From contig DDXM01000003.1 in NCBI GenBank assembly GCA_002347485.1, positions 77,155 to 92,411 of the forward strand: 15,257 nucleotides of DNA, written 5' to 3'. The notes beneath the pieces are model-generated. The model saw only the letters and a program-made list of their open reading frames with translations, ran no database searches and was not told the origin of the DNA. Shown here one piece after another: positions 1-5,806 of this stretch (within the stretch, counting starts at the first letter, position 1; each line of letters starts with the position of its first letter). A program made the translations under genes and the position numbers. This DNA is from Anaerolineaceae bacterium UBA2260 (GTDB lineage: Bacteria; Chloroflexota; Anaerolineae; Anaerolineales; Anaerolineaceae).

Positions 1-558
1 TACCGCATGCGCTGCGTGGAGGGTTGGTCGATGGTGATCCCGTGGTATGGCTTCCCGCTCAAGAACCTGCTCGCGGATTTGAAAATAAAATCGGAAGCCA
101 GGTATATCAAGTTCACCACCCTGTATGACCCTGATCAGATGCCCGGGCAGAACCGCTATTATTCCTTCACGTGGCCCTACACCGAGGGTTTGCGGTTGGA
201 TGAAGCGCAAAATGACCTCACCCTGCTCGCCTGGGGACTGTACGGCAAAGAATTGGCAAAACAGAATGGCGCTCCGTTGCGCCTGGTGGTGCCGTGGAAA
301 TACGGCTTCAAGAGCATCAAATCGATCGTGAAAATTGAATTGATTGCAGAGCAGCCGGTGACCTTTTGGAACACCTCCGCGCCTGGTGAATATGGTTTTT
401 ACGCCAACGTGAATCCAAATGTCGATCATCCACGCTGGTCGCAGGCGAATGAATATCGTGTCGGCGAAGAAGGCACAAGACCAACTCTGATGTTCAATGG
501 ATACGAAAATGAGGTAGGATATTTGTATGAAGGCATGGACCTGGAAAAGGATTACTGA
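1..558 (+). CDS. msrP: MsrP, molybdopterin-dependent methionine sulfoxide reductase catalytic subunit (5' truncated by window)
   Basis: This is the C-terminal part of the periplasmic molybdoenzyme MsrP (YedY), which reduces oxidised methionines in envelope proteins. The frame is open to the window edge. The first residues read YRMRCVEGWS, the family motif whose Cys (residue 5 of this fragment) ligates molybdenum, so translation really begins upstream and the ATG at 7 is internal. The later segments PWKYGFKSIKSI and the NPNVDHPRWSQA region are typical of the sulfite-oxidase-fold C-terminus. About 185 residues are visible; the N-terminal third and the Tat signal are outside the window. msrQ follows after 3 bases, which supports the pairing. 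The family call is confident. Partner and location are known for the family and not visible here. Confidence 0.93.
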   Translation, partial: YRMRCVEGWSMVIPWYGFPLKNLLADLKIKSEARYIKFTTLYDPDQMPGQNRYYSFTWPYTEGLRLDEAQNDLTLLAWGLYGKELAKQNGAPLRLVVPWKYGFKSIKSIVKIELIAEQPVTFWNTSAPGEYGFYANVNPNVDHPRWSQANEYRVGEEGTRPTLMFNGYENEVGYLYEGMDLEKDY

Positions 559-561
559 CCG

Positions 562-1200
562 TTGAGAAGAAATACGAAATTGCTTCCCCGCATCGTAAGT
601 GTGACCTCCTCCCTGATGTTCCTGTTCCTGGTCATCGGGTATTTCGCCGGTTGGCTTGGATCGTCCTCTTTACGTAACGCGCATCTATGGACAGGCCGCG
701 TTGCGTTCTTTTTCCTCCTTCTCTCGCTCACCATCACCCCGCTGCGCACCATAACCGGCTGGTCGATCATCATCCCCCTGCGCAAAACCTTCGGATTGAA
801 TGCTTTCTACTGGGCATCTGCGCACATGCTGGTATTCACAGTGTTGATATACCATATGAACCTTCCAGCGATTTTAGAAGCCTTCTCGTTCAGGAGATTC
901 ATCATCCCGGGGGCATTCGCATTCCTGATCCTGGCGGTGCTTGCGCTCACCACCGTGGGTCCGATTAAAAAAGCTGTCAAAAAGATCTGGCGCAGGATCC
1001 ACATGTGGGTTTACCCTGCCAATGTGCTGGTGCTGCTACATTACAGCGGCGCGACCTCTCAGGAGGGCGAGGTGGAACCATTGGTTCTGATCGCCGCGGT
1101 GTATGTCGCGATTTTGTTCATCCTGCGCCTGAAGCCGGTGAAGATGGCCATCATCCGCCGCCGCCTGGGGACACAGCAAATTGACATGAGTTCCAATTAA
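562..1200 (+). CDS. msrQ: MsrQ, haem-binding membrane subunit of the MsrPQ system
   Basis: A 212-aa integral membrane protein of the ferric-reductase-like domain family. MsrQ passes electrons from the inner membrane to MsrP. About six hydrophobic segments are visible, roughly at residues 13-33, 45-60, 82-98, 115-132, 150-163 and 172-190. His88, His147 and His160 have the spacing expected for b-type haem ligands, and RRIHMWVYPANVLVLLHY is a characteristic stretch. The likely start is a TTG at 562, with an AAGGA about 11 bases upstream inside the end of msrP. No ATG lies early enough to keep the first helix, so the exact start is uncertain. The gene is co-transcribed with msrP. Its last 20 bases also contain the promoter of the following tRNA gene. 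Confidence 0.9.
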   Translation: MRRNTKLLPRIVSVTSSLMFLFLVIGYFAGWLGSSSLRNAHLWTGRVAFFFLLLSLTITPLRTITGWSIIIPLRKTFGLNAFYWASAHMLVFTVLIYHMNLPAILEAFSFRRFIIPGAFAFLILAVLALTTVGPIKKAVKKIWRRIHMWVYPANVLVLLHYSGATSQEGEVEPLVLIAAVYVAILFILRLKPVKMAIIRRRLGTQQIDMSSN

Positions 1201-1208
1201 GGTATAAT
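1181..1208 (+). promoter_or_regulatory. Sigma-70-type promoter of tRNA-Lys
   Basis: TTGACA at 1181-1186 and TATAAT at 1203-1208 are separated by 16 bases, which is a full match to both consensus hexamers. Transcription would start around 1215, a few bases before the tRNA at 1223. The -35 box lies within the last codons of msrQ and the -10 box begins just after its stop codon. The tRNA can therefore be transcribed independently of msrPQ. The boxes are seen directly; activity is inferred. Confidence 0.8.
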
Positions 1209-1222
1209 AACCCCCGAAGCAC

Positions 1223-1294
1223 GGTCCACTAGCTCAATGGCAGAGCAACTGACTCTTAATCAGCAGGTTCGGGGTTCAAGTCCCCGGTGGATCA
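1223..1294 (+). tRNA. tRNA-Lys (anticodon CTT)
   Basis: A complete cloverleaf can be folded. The acceptor stem pairs 1223-1229 with 1287-1293 (one G-T pair), and the discriminator base is A1294. The D stem is GCTC 1232-1235 with GAGC 1242-1245. The anticodon loop is CTCTTAA at 1253-1259, with CTT at 1255-1257. The T stem CGGGG/CCCCG is at 1270-1274 and 1282-1286. CCA is not encoded. The outermost anticodon-stem pair (A1248/C1264) is a mismatch. The 3' half from 1253 onward is one copy of the att repeat of the downstream element, so the functional 3' half is probably element-derived. Confidence 0.95.
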
Positions 1295-1297
1295 CTA
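1253..1297 (+). repeat. attL: 45-bp direct repeat within tRNA-Lys
   Basis: These 45 bases, from the first base of the anticodon loop to three bases past the discriminator, recur without mismatch at 3937-3981. The flanking bases on both sides differ (A1252 versus C3936, T1298 versus G3982), so these are the full repeat limits. An identity block covering anticodon loop to tRNA 3' end is the classical footprint of tyrosine-integrase insertion into a tRNA gene. Confidence 0.93.
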
Positions 1298-1327
1298 TAC
1301 AAGCCGAAACGTGAAATTGAAGCTAAA

Positions 1328-1351
1328 TCCCTCAATTGTGGAGGGGTTTTT
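1328..1351 (+). terminator. Rho-independent terminator supplied by the element
   Basis: The stem CCCTC (1329-1333) pairs with GAGGG (1341-1345) around a 7-base loop, extended by a T-G pair, and is followed by TTTTT at 1347-1351. It lies 34 bases after the tRNA end and inside the mobile element. It probably ends the tRNA-Lys transcript and insulates the methyltransferase gene from it. Confidence 0.8.
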
Positions 1352-1426
1352 GTTTGCACACCCCTACTAAAAATCAGTCTCTCAAAACACAGCGGTTTTC
1401 ACCATTTCAATGCTATCTGCCAAAAT

Positions 1427-1435
1427 TGCTATAAT
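1427..1435 (+). promoter_or_regulatory. Extended -10 promoter of the methyltransferase gene
   Basis: TGC followed by TATAAT (1430-1435) forms an extended -10 element. No good -35 box is seen at the right distance, which extended -10 promoters tolerate. Transcription would begin near 1442, downstream of an in-frame ATG at 1410. This argues that translation starts at the ATG at 1467. Confidence 0.55.
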
Positions 1436-1466
1436 TGAAAGGCATATAGAGAATTGGAGATACTTA

Positions 1467-2930
1467 ATGGAAAATTGTCTTTACTACGGGGATAACCTGG
1501 ACATACTGCGCCGCTACGTTGGTGATGAAACAATCGACCTGATCTACCTCGACCCACCCTTCAACAGCAAAGCCACCTACAATATGCTCTTTGAGGAGCA
1601 CGACGGTACAAAATCCGCCGCGCAGTTTCAGGCGTTTGAAGACACCTGGCACTGGGACCATTCCGCTGCCGCCGCTTACCAGGAGGTCGCAGAACGCGGT
1701 GAGAAGATCAGCCAGGCGATCATCGCCATGCGCCAGATGTTGGGTGACACCGACATGCTGGCTTATCTTTCGATGATGGCCATCCGCCTGATCGAGCTGC
1801 GCCGCGTGCTCAAACCAACCGGATCGATCTACCTGCACTGCGACCCGACAGCCAGCCATTATTTAAAGATTATTATGGATATGATATTTGGATCTCAATT
1901 TTTCAGAAATGAAATCGCATGGAGTTACAAGCGCTACACGGCTTCTAGTAAAGCATTTCAACGCCTTCATGACACAATTCTTTATTACGTGAAAAGTGAC
2001 GAGGCGATTTTTAATGTTATTCGCAATGAATATGGAGAAAAATCTGGAAAAGCGGATTCGCATTACAAACAGGATGAAAGCGGACGCTGGTATAGATGGC
2101 AGAAACGCGCGGGAAAAGAACCATATAAAATATTCCTATCTGAGGCAGGAAGAAGAATTGGGGATGTGTGGGATATTCCGATCATAAACGCATCTGCAAA
2201 AGAACGTCTCGGCTATCCCACTCAAAAACCTGAAACCCTCCTCGAGCGCATCATCCAGGCGTCCTCCAACCCAGGCGATCTGGTACTTGACCCATTCTGC
2301 GGCTGCGGCACCGCTGTGGTCGCCGCGCAAAAGCTCGGTCGTCGCTGGATCGGCATTGACATCACCCACGTTGCGATAACTGTTATGAAGAAGCGTCTGA
2401 TCGATACCTTTGAACCAGACCCCAACTTCATCGTCATCGGCGAACCCACTACAGTCGAAGACGCCGCAGAGCTCGCCCAATCTGACCCTTATCAGTTCCA
2501 GTGGTGGGCTCTCGGTTTGGTTGGTGCACGTCCTATCGAACAGAAAAAGGGCGCGGACAAAGGCATTGACGGTCGGCTTTACTTCCACGAGATGGACGGT
2601 GGTGAGACCAAACAGGTTATCTTCTCGGTCAAGGCTGGCGGTACCAATGCTTCACATGTGCGTGACCTTCACGGCGTTATTGACCGTGAAAACGCCGCCA
2701 TCGGAGTGCTAATCACGATGGAAGAGCCCACCAAACCCATGCGCTCAGAAGCTGCATCCGGTGGTACCTACACCTCCCCTTGGGGAGTTCATCCAAAGTT
2801 ACAGATACTCACGGTCAAGGAGTTGCTCGAAGGTAAAAAGATCGATATGCCCCCCGTTCACCAGGTGAACGTCACTTACAAGCGTGCCCCGAAACAAAAG
2901 AAGAAGGGTGGTCAACCAGAACTCTTATAG
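1467..2930 (+). CDS. DNA methyltransferase (beta class, N6-adenine or N4-cytosine) with C-terminal Mrr-like nuclease domain
   Basis: A 487-aa protein. The catalytic motif DPPF is at residues 29-32 and the AdoMet-binding motif DPFCGCGT at 275-282. Catalytic motif first, with a target-recognition region between the two, is the beta-class arrangement. After about residue 340 comes a second domain: GADKGIDGRLYF (Asp368) followed by QVIFSVKAGG (Ser387-x-Lys389), resembling a PD-(D/E)XK fold of the Mrr type with Ser in the usual Glu/Gln position. One chain may therefore both methylate and cut. No separate restriction gene is nearby. The start at 1467 has GGAG 7 bases upstream; a longer frame from 1410 begins upstream of the predicted transcript. 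The recognition region (about 1857-2190) is much more AT-rich than both flanks, suggesting exchange of the specificity domain. Target sequence and nuclease activity are unknown. Confidence 0.88.
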   Translation: MENCLYYGDNLDILRRYVGDETIDLIYLDPPFNSKATYNMLFEEHDGTKSAAQFQAFEDTWHWDHSAAAAYQEVAERGEKISQAIIAMRQMLGDTDMLAYLSMMAIRLIELRRVLKPTGSIYLHCDPTASHYLKIIMDMIFGSQFFRNEIAWSYKRYTASSKAFQRLHDTILYYVKSDEAIFNVIRNEYGEKSGKADSHYKQDESGRWYRWQKRAGKEPYKIFLSEAGRRIGDVWDIPIINASAKERLGYPTQKPETLLERIIQASSNPGDLVLDPFCGCGTAVVAAQKLGRRWIGIDITHVAITVMKKRLIDTFEPDPNFIVIGEPTTVEDAAELAQSDPYQFQWWALGLVGARPIEQKKGADKGIDGRLYFHEMDGGETKQVIFSVKAGGTNASHVRDLHGVIDRENAAIGVLITMEEPTKPMRSEAASGGTYTSPWGVHPKLQILTVKELLEGKKIDMPPVHQVNVTYKRAPKQKKKGGQPELL

Positions 2931-3830
2931 TTACCACCGAGAGCCCATCTGTTTATAGGCATCATGTAGGTCTTCCACCTCGAGTGCAAGGTACCTTTGG
3001 AGCACCTGCGTTGACGAGTGACCCATCAGTTTCATCAACCTGATCAGGTCGCACCCTCGACGTAAACTTTCTAGGGCGAATGCTCGCCGAAAGTCATGCG
3101 GGGATGGGATTGTTTTCAAATGCGCCATTTCCGCGCGCCGCCTGATGAGTTGGGTCAACCCGCTAGGTGTCAGTGCATTGTCTGTGTAGGAAATCCATAA
3201 TGGCTCATGGTTCTCTCGGGAGTTGCGGCGCCGCATATAACGAATGATGTCCGTTCTGGCGGTATCCGTGAGAAAGACCGTGCGATCTTTCCCACCCTTT
3301 CCAGCGATTACCTCAATAACTCCAGTTTCAAGGTTGACATCTCCAACGGTCAGGTTACAAAACTCTGCGGCGCGTAATCCAGTATCCAGTAATGCGCGCA
3401 GGATTGCTTTGTCTCGCAATCCTAAAAAGGATTTTTCGCATGTCAGGATCATCGCGTTCACATCCGACAATGGTACTCCCTGGATGGGTGTAGTGTTAAC
3501 CTTGGGTGGTTTAATCTTTTTAATCGGGTTGGGTAATGCACCATCAGTTTCCAACTCATACCAATTCAAGAAAGCCCGTATACAACGATAGTAACAATGC
3601 ACCCCTCCACCGTTGTGCGTCTCGCAAAGCAACACCATGAAGTCACGGATCAGGTCTGCCGAGACCTCACTAATCAACGTGGCACCTTTGCTCTCGGAGT
3701 AATCGCAGAACTCATCGAGCATGTCCTTATAGAAATCTATACTTCGGTTGGACAGCTTTTGTCCCTTCTTTGCGACCAGGAAGGTAAAGATTTCCTCCCT
3801 AATCAGTGTCTCTCGGATATCGTGTTTCAT
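2931..3830 (-). CDS. Tyrosine recombinase/integrase of the tRNA-Lys element
   Basis: A 299-aa phage-type integrase. The N-terminal part (about 1-95) is a SAM-like core-binding domain. The catalytic domain carries Arg153 (TGLRAAEF), Lys178 (GKGGKDR), His245-x-x-Arg248 (HDFRR), His271 (GHSS) and nucleophile Tyr280 (QRYLAL), so all expected residues are present. I start it at 3830 because AGGAGG (3840-3845 on the minus strand) lies 9 bases upstream. The longer frame to 3890 has no such site and would extend into the inverted repeat that probably controls the gene. The gene lies beside the right att repeat and converges on the methyltransferase with no base between the stop codons. It most likely catalyses integration at the tRNA-Lys 3' end. 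XerC/D-like length and domains are noted, but the linkage to att repeats favours an element integrase. Confidence 0.93.
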   Translation of the reverse strand: MKHDIRETLIREEIFTFLVAKKGQKLSNRSIDFYKDMLDEFCDYSESKGATLISEVSADLIRDFMVLLCETHNGGGVHCYYRCIRAFLNWYELETDGALPNPIKKIKPPKVNTTPIQGVPLSDVNAMILTCEKSFLGLRDKAILRALLDTGLRAAEFCNLTVGDVNLETGVIEVIAGKGGKDRTVFLTDTARTDIIRYMRRRNSRENHEPLWISYTDNALTPSGLTQLIRRRAEMAHLKTIPSPHDFRRAFALESLRRGCDLIRLMKLMGHSSTQVLQRYLALEVEDLHDAYKQMGSRW

Positions 3831-3842
3831 TTCTACAATCCT

Positions 3843-3895
3843 CCTATATGCACTATATGTTTGGGTTACGAACATATCGACACACCGCATATAGG
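3843..3895. repeat. 9-bp inverted repeat around the integrase 5' region
   Basis: CCTATATGC at 3843-3851 is the exact reverse complement of GCATATAGG at 3887-3895. A related ACTATATGT lies at 3852-3860. The left arm overlaps the integrase ribosome-binding site and the right arm is about 40 bp from attR. This could be an operator or recombinase arm-binding sites. The repeat is seen; its role is inferred. Confidence 0.5.
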
Positions 3896-3936
3896 GGTTT
3901 TTGTCGCTTCTGCACTTACGCCAGCCGAGGATGGAC

Positions 3937-3981
3937 CTCTTAATCAGCAGGTTCGGGGTTCAAGTCCCCGGTGGATCACTA
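3937..3981 (+). repeat. attR: second copy of the 45-bp tRNA-Lys repeat
   Basis: An exact copy of 1253-1297 with no 5' tRNA half before it, so it does not encode a tRNA. It marks the right boundary of the element and is most likely the original host 3' end of tRNA-Lys, displaced by the insertion. Confidence 0.92.
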
Positions 3982-4027
3982 GATGTAGGGGTAACCCTGT
4001 AACCATAACCCACATATTGGGTCACCG

Positions 4028-4055
4028 ACCTGGTGAATAGCCAGGTTCTGTTTTT
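4028..4055 (+). terminator. Probable original terminator of tRNA-Lys, now beyond attR
   Basis: ACCTGG (4028-4033) pairs with CCAGGT (4041-4046) around a 7-base loop, followed by TCTGTTTTT. It stands 47 bases past the right tRNA repeat, a natural distance for a tRNA terminator. It therefore looks like the pre-insertion host terminator. Confidence 0.6.
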
Positions 4056-4059
4056 AAGA

Positions 4060-4335
4060 TGTAATATGGTGCAAATCGATTTTCTGAGTTTGGTATTAAG
4101 CGGTTTATGACGCAGGTTCTCTGGATATAGAAATGGAATAACACCCCCTGTATTGAGAGCTTCCATCACTTTTTTGACCTTTCGTAACCCAGGAAACCAA
4201 CCCCGGGTCGAACCAATGGTATACGTGGCGACGTGTTGAAAAAGAGGATTTCCTCAATGGCAGGTTTTGGCAGTTTTTTGAGACCCGGTCCCAAAGGAAT
4301 CCCATTCCTATCCTAATCATAAGTACTTGCTCAAA
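4060..4335 (-). pseudogene. Decayed reading frame of unrecognised family
   Basis: Two overlapping minus-strand frames make a continuous protein-like peptide only if one base is restored in the run of six T on the plus strand at 4170-4175. The upstream frame reads NGIPLGPGLKKLPKPAIEE and, further on, RPGVGFLGYERSKK before a stop. The downstream frame continues as VMEALNTGGVIPFLYPENLR. Another in-frame stop precedes the first segment and no start with a ribosome-binding site is visible. I do not recognise the family. This could be a chance frame, but residue composition and the clean one-base repair favour a relic. Confidence 0.4.
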
Positions 4336-4588
4336 ACAATCCAAGAAAAAGGGTAGTGCTTACTTTCTAGAATTGCTTTATCTAATCTTAAGAATAGATC
4401 TACCCCTTCAACCTTTAAGGTCTTGATTCCTTTGCTTTTGTAGTGTGCAATAGAAAAAGTGTATTCCATAAGAAAGATGCTTTATCTTTAAATAACCAAA
4501 TTACCCTTGCATCATCGGCCTGAACTTATACTTATAAATCCGATTTTGACCAAAAAGCGGTAATCGAAGCGATAATCAGTGTTTGAGT
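4336..4588. other. AT-rich intergenic DNA, no gene seen
   Basis: This is the AT-rich stretch between the decayed frame and the 3' end of the permease operon. I see no start codon with a ribosome-binding site in a credible frame, no RNA gene and no convincing terminator. With the preceding relic it forms about 600 bp without an intact gene to the right of attR. Confidence 0.5.
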
Positions 4589-5806
4589 TTACTTCCTGTT
4601 CACTCCTTCAGATGACAGGATAGGAGACTCCCTCGATGAACCCATCATCAAAACTGGATCTGCTTCAGCAATTAAGTTAGAGATACGTTCCATGGTGCTT
4701 GTCACCAATGGCAATTGAGGATCGTCCAGTGTGCCGATGGTTTCACGCAGGCGCGACAGTCGTTCATGTAGATCGGAAAGCTGAGCCGACGCTCCTGCGG
4801 CGACCCGGTGGGAGACTAACCGTCTCCAAAGGACCTGGCAGACCACCGACAAAGGTGGTGCGATAAGGATGCCGATGATTCCAAATGCGTCTGCAAGTCC
4901 GATGAGTAAGATCATCGTCAGGATCGGATTGTTCCACCTCCGATTTGCCAGACGTGGTTTAACCCAAATTAATATCGCGATTAGGATAATGAATGTATAA
5001 AGACCCAAAAACAGGCTGAGCGGGACGCTGGTCAGCAAGCCCACCAGAAGTGGAGGAAGGAGCGCCAGAACTGCTCCAACCACAGGTACCAGACAAGCCA
5101 GGGCGCCAATCAATGCCAACAGCACCGGGTATGGAGATCCAAGCAGCCAATAACCAACACCAAAAAGCACGCCCGCCAGCAGACTTTGGAAAAGTTGACC
5201 TTGAATGTATCGACCGATTTCAGGTTCGATAGTCCGCCAGATCCCTCGGGCGCGTGTACGCTGGCCAGATGGCAATAACGATAACCAGAGCCGCTCAAAA
5301 TGAATTTGATTGATCCCCCAATAAATACTCAGGATGACGATGATCGCGATGGCAGCGAAAACGCCGCCGATGCCCTGGGCGATTCCAAGCAGGGCAGGTA
5401 TGACTAGTTCCCCATTATTTCCGATGATTGCCTGGAATAGTACGCTCGGGGAAGGAAGGCGTGATATCAGACTCTGTTGGATGGAACTGTCTGCCCATAA
5501 GGAAAAGTTCCACTTATCCTTAACGGATACACTTTCAGCCAAACGCTGTAATTCAGAACCTGATTCTCTGAAGACCAGGAAGAACAAAAAAACCAAACTG
5601 CCCGCGACGAGAATGTAAGCAAAGATCCAAACCAACCGCTCGATCAATCGCTTCCCCGCGAGACGTGAGAACAGAGGGCGTATTGAAGCCGCGAGCATCA
5701 ACGAAAGCAACACATACACGACAGCAGTCCGAAATTGCCATAGCACCAATAACACCAGGATCGTGGTTAGAACCGCTACACTGATCCTTACCAGGTTCTT
5801 ACTCAT
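4589..5806 (-). CDS. AI-2E family transporter (second of a tandem pair)
   Basis: A 405-aa polytopic membrane protein of the AI-2E/PerM-type permease family (the family that includes TqsA and YtnA-like exporters and some Na+(Li+)/H+ antiporters). Features are two early helices (about 9-40), a third near 60-80, a large soluble loop (about 84-150), then a hydrophobic block from about 150 to 340. The GQLFQSLLAGVLFGVGYWLLG, ALIGALACLVPVVGAVLALLP and PPLSVVCQVLW segments fit the family signature. A soluble tail of about 60 residues follows. The start codon lies 8 bases inside the upstream permease gene, so the two are translationally coupled. The paralogue is diverged but shares topology. Substrate cannot be read from sequence, and the AI-2 name should not be taken as evidence of quorum sensing. 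Confidence 0.87.
   Translation of the reverse strand: MSKNLVRISVAVLTTILVLLVLWQFRTAVVYVLLSLMLAASIRPLFSRLAGKRLIERLVWIFAYILVAGSLVFLFFLVFRESGSELQRLAESVSVKDKWNFSLWADSSIQQSLISRLPSPSVLFQAIIGNNGELVIPALLGIAQGIGGVFAAIAIIVILSIYWGINQIHFERLWLSLLPSGQRTRARGIWRTIEPEIGRYIQGQLFQSLLAGVLFGVGYWLLGSPYPVLLALIGALACLVPVVGAVLALLPPLLVGLLTSVPLSLFLGLYTFIILIAILIWVKPRLANRRWNNPILTMILLIGLADAFGIIGILIAPPLSVVCQVLWRRLVSHRVAAGASAQLSDLHERLSRLRETIGTLDDPQLPLVTSTMERISNLIAEADPVLMMGSSRESPILSSEGVNRK

Larger units (their letters stand above)
1253..3981. mobile_element. Compact tRNA-Lys-integrated element: methyltransferase-nuclease gene plus tyrosine recombinase
   Basis: The element is bounded by identical 45-bp repeats, giving a unit of 2,684 bp. 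It contains only two convergent genes whose stop codons touch. The integrase lies next to the right att site and is read away from it. The tRNA stays intact because the element supplies an identical 3' half. No excisionase, replication, mobilisation or structural gene is visible, so it is either a minimal integrative island needing help to excise or the remnant of a larger one. Exact repeats and intact catalytic residues in the recombinase suggest a fairly recent or still functional insertion. Its DNA-modification cargo suggests a defence island, which is inference. Confidence 0.88.

Noticed and set aside
1410..1466. N-terminal extension of the methyltransferase
   Set aside because: The ATG at 1410 lies upstream of the predicted -10 box at 1430-1435, and the extension does not resemble the family start; the ATG at 1467 has a ribosome-binding site.
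2136..2588. Minus-strand frame of 150 codons inside the methyltransferase gene
   Set aside because: Antisense shadow of a gene with conserved motifs; no promoter or ribosome-binding site.
3831..3890. 20-residue extension of the integrase
   Set aside because: It would cover the AGGAGG site of the chosen start and most of the inverted repeat, and has no ribosome-binding site of its own.
3937..3981. Second tRNA gene
   Set aside because: Only the 3' half is present; there is no acceptor 5' strand, D arm or complete anticodon stem before it.
3597..4040. Plus-strand frame of 147 codons across the integrase 5' end and attR
   Set aside because: Antisense to the integrase and runs through the tRNA repeat; no start signal and no recognisable domain.
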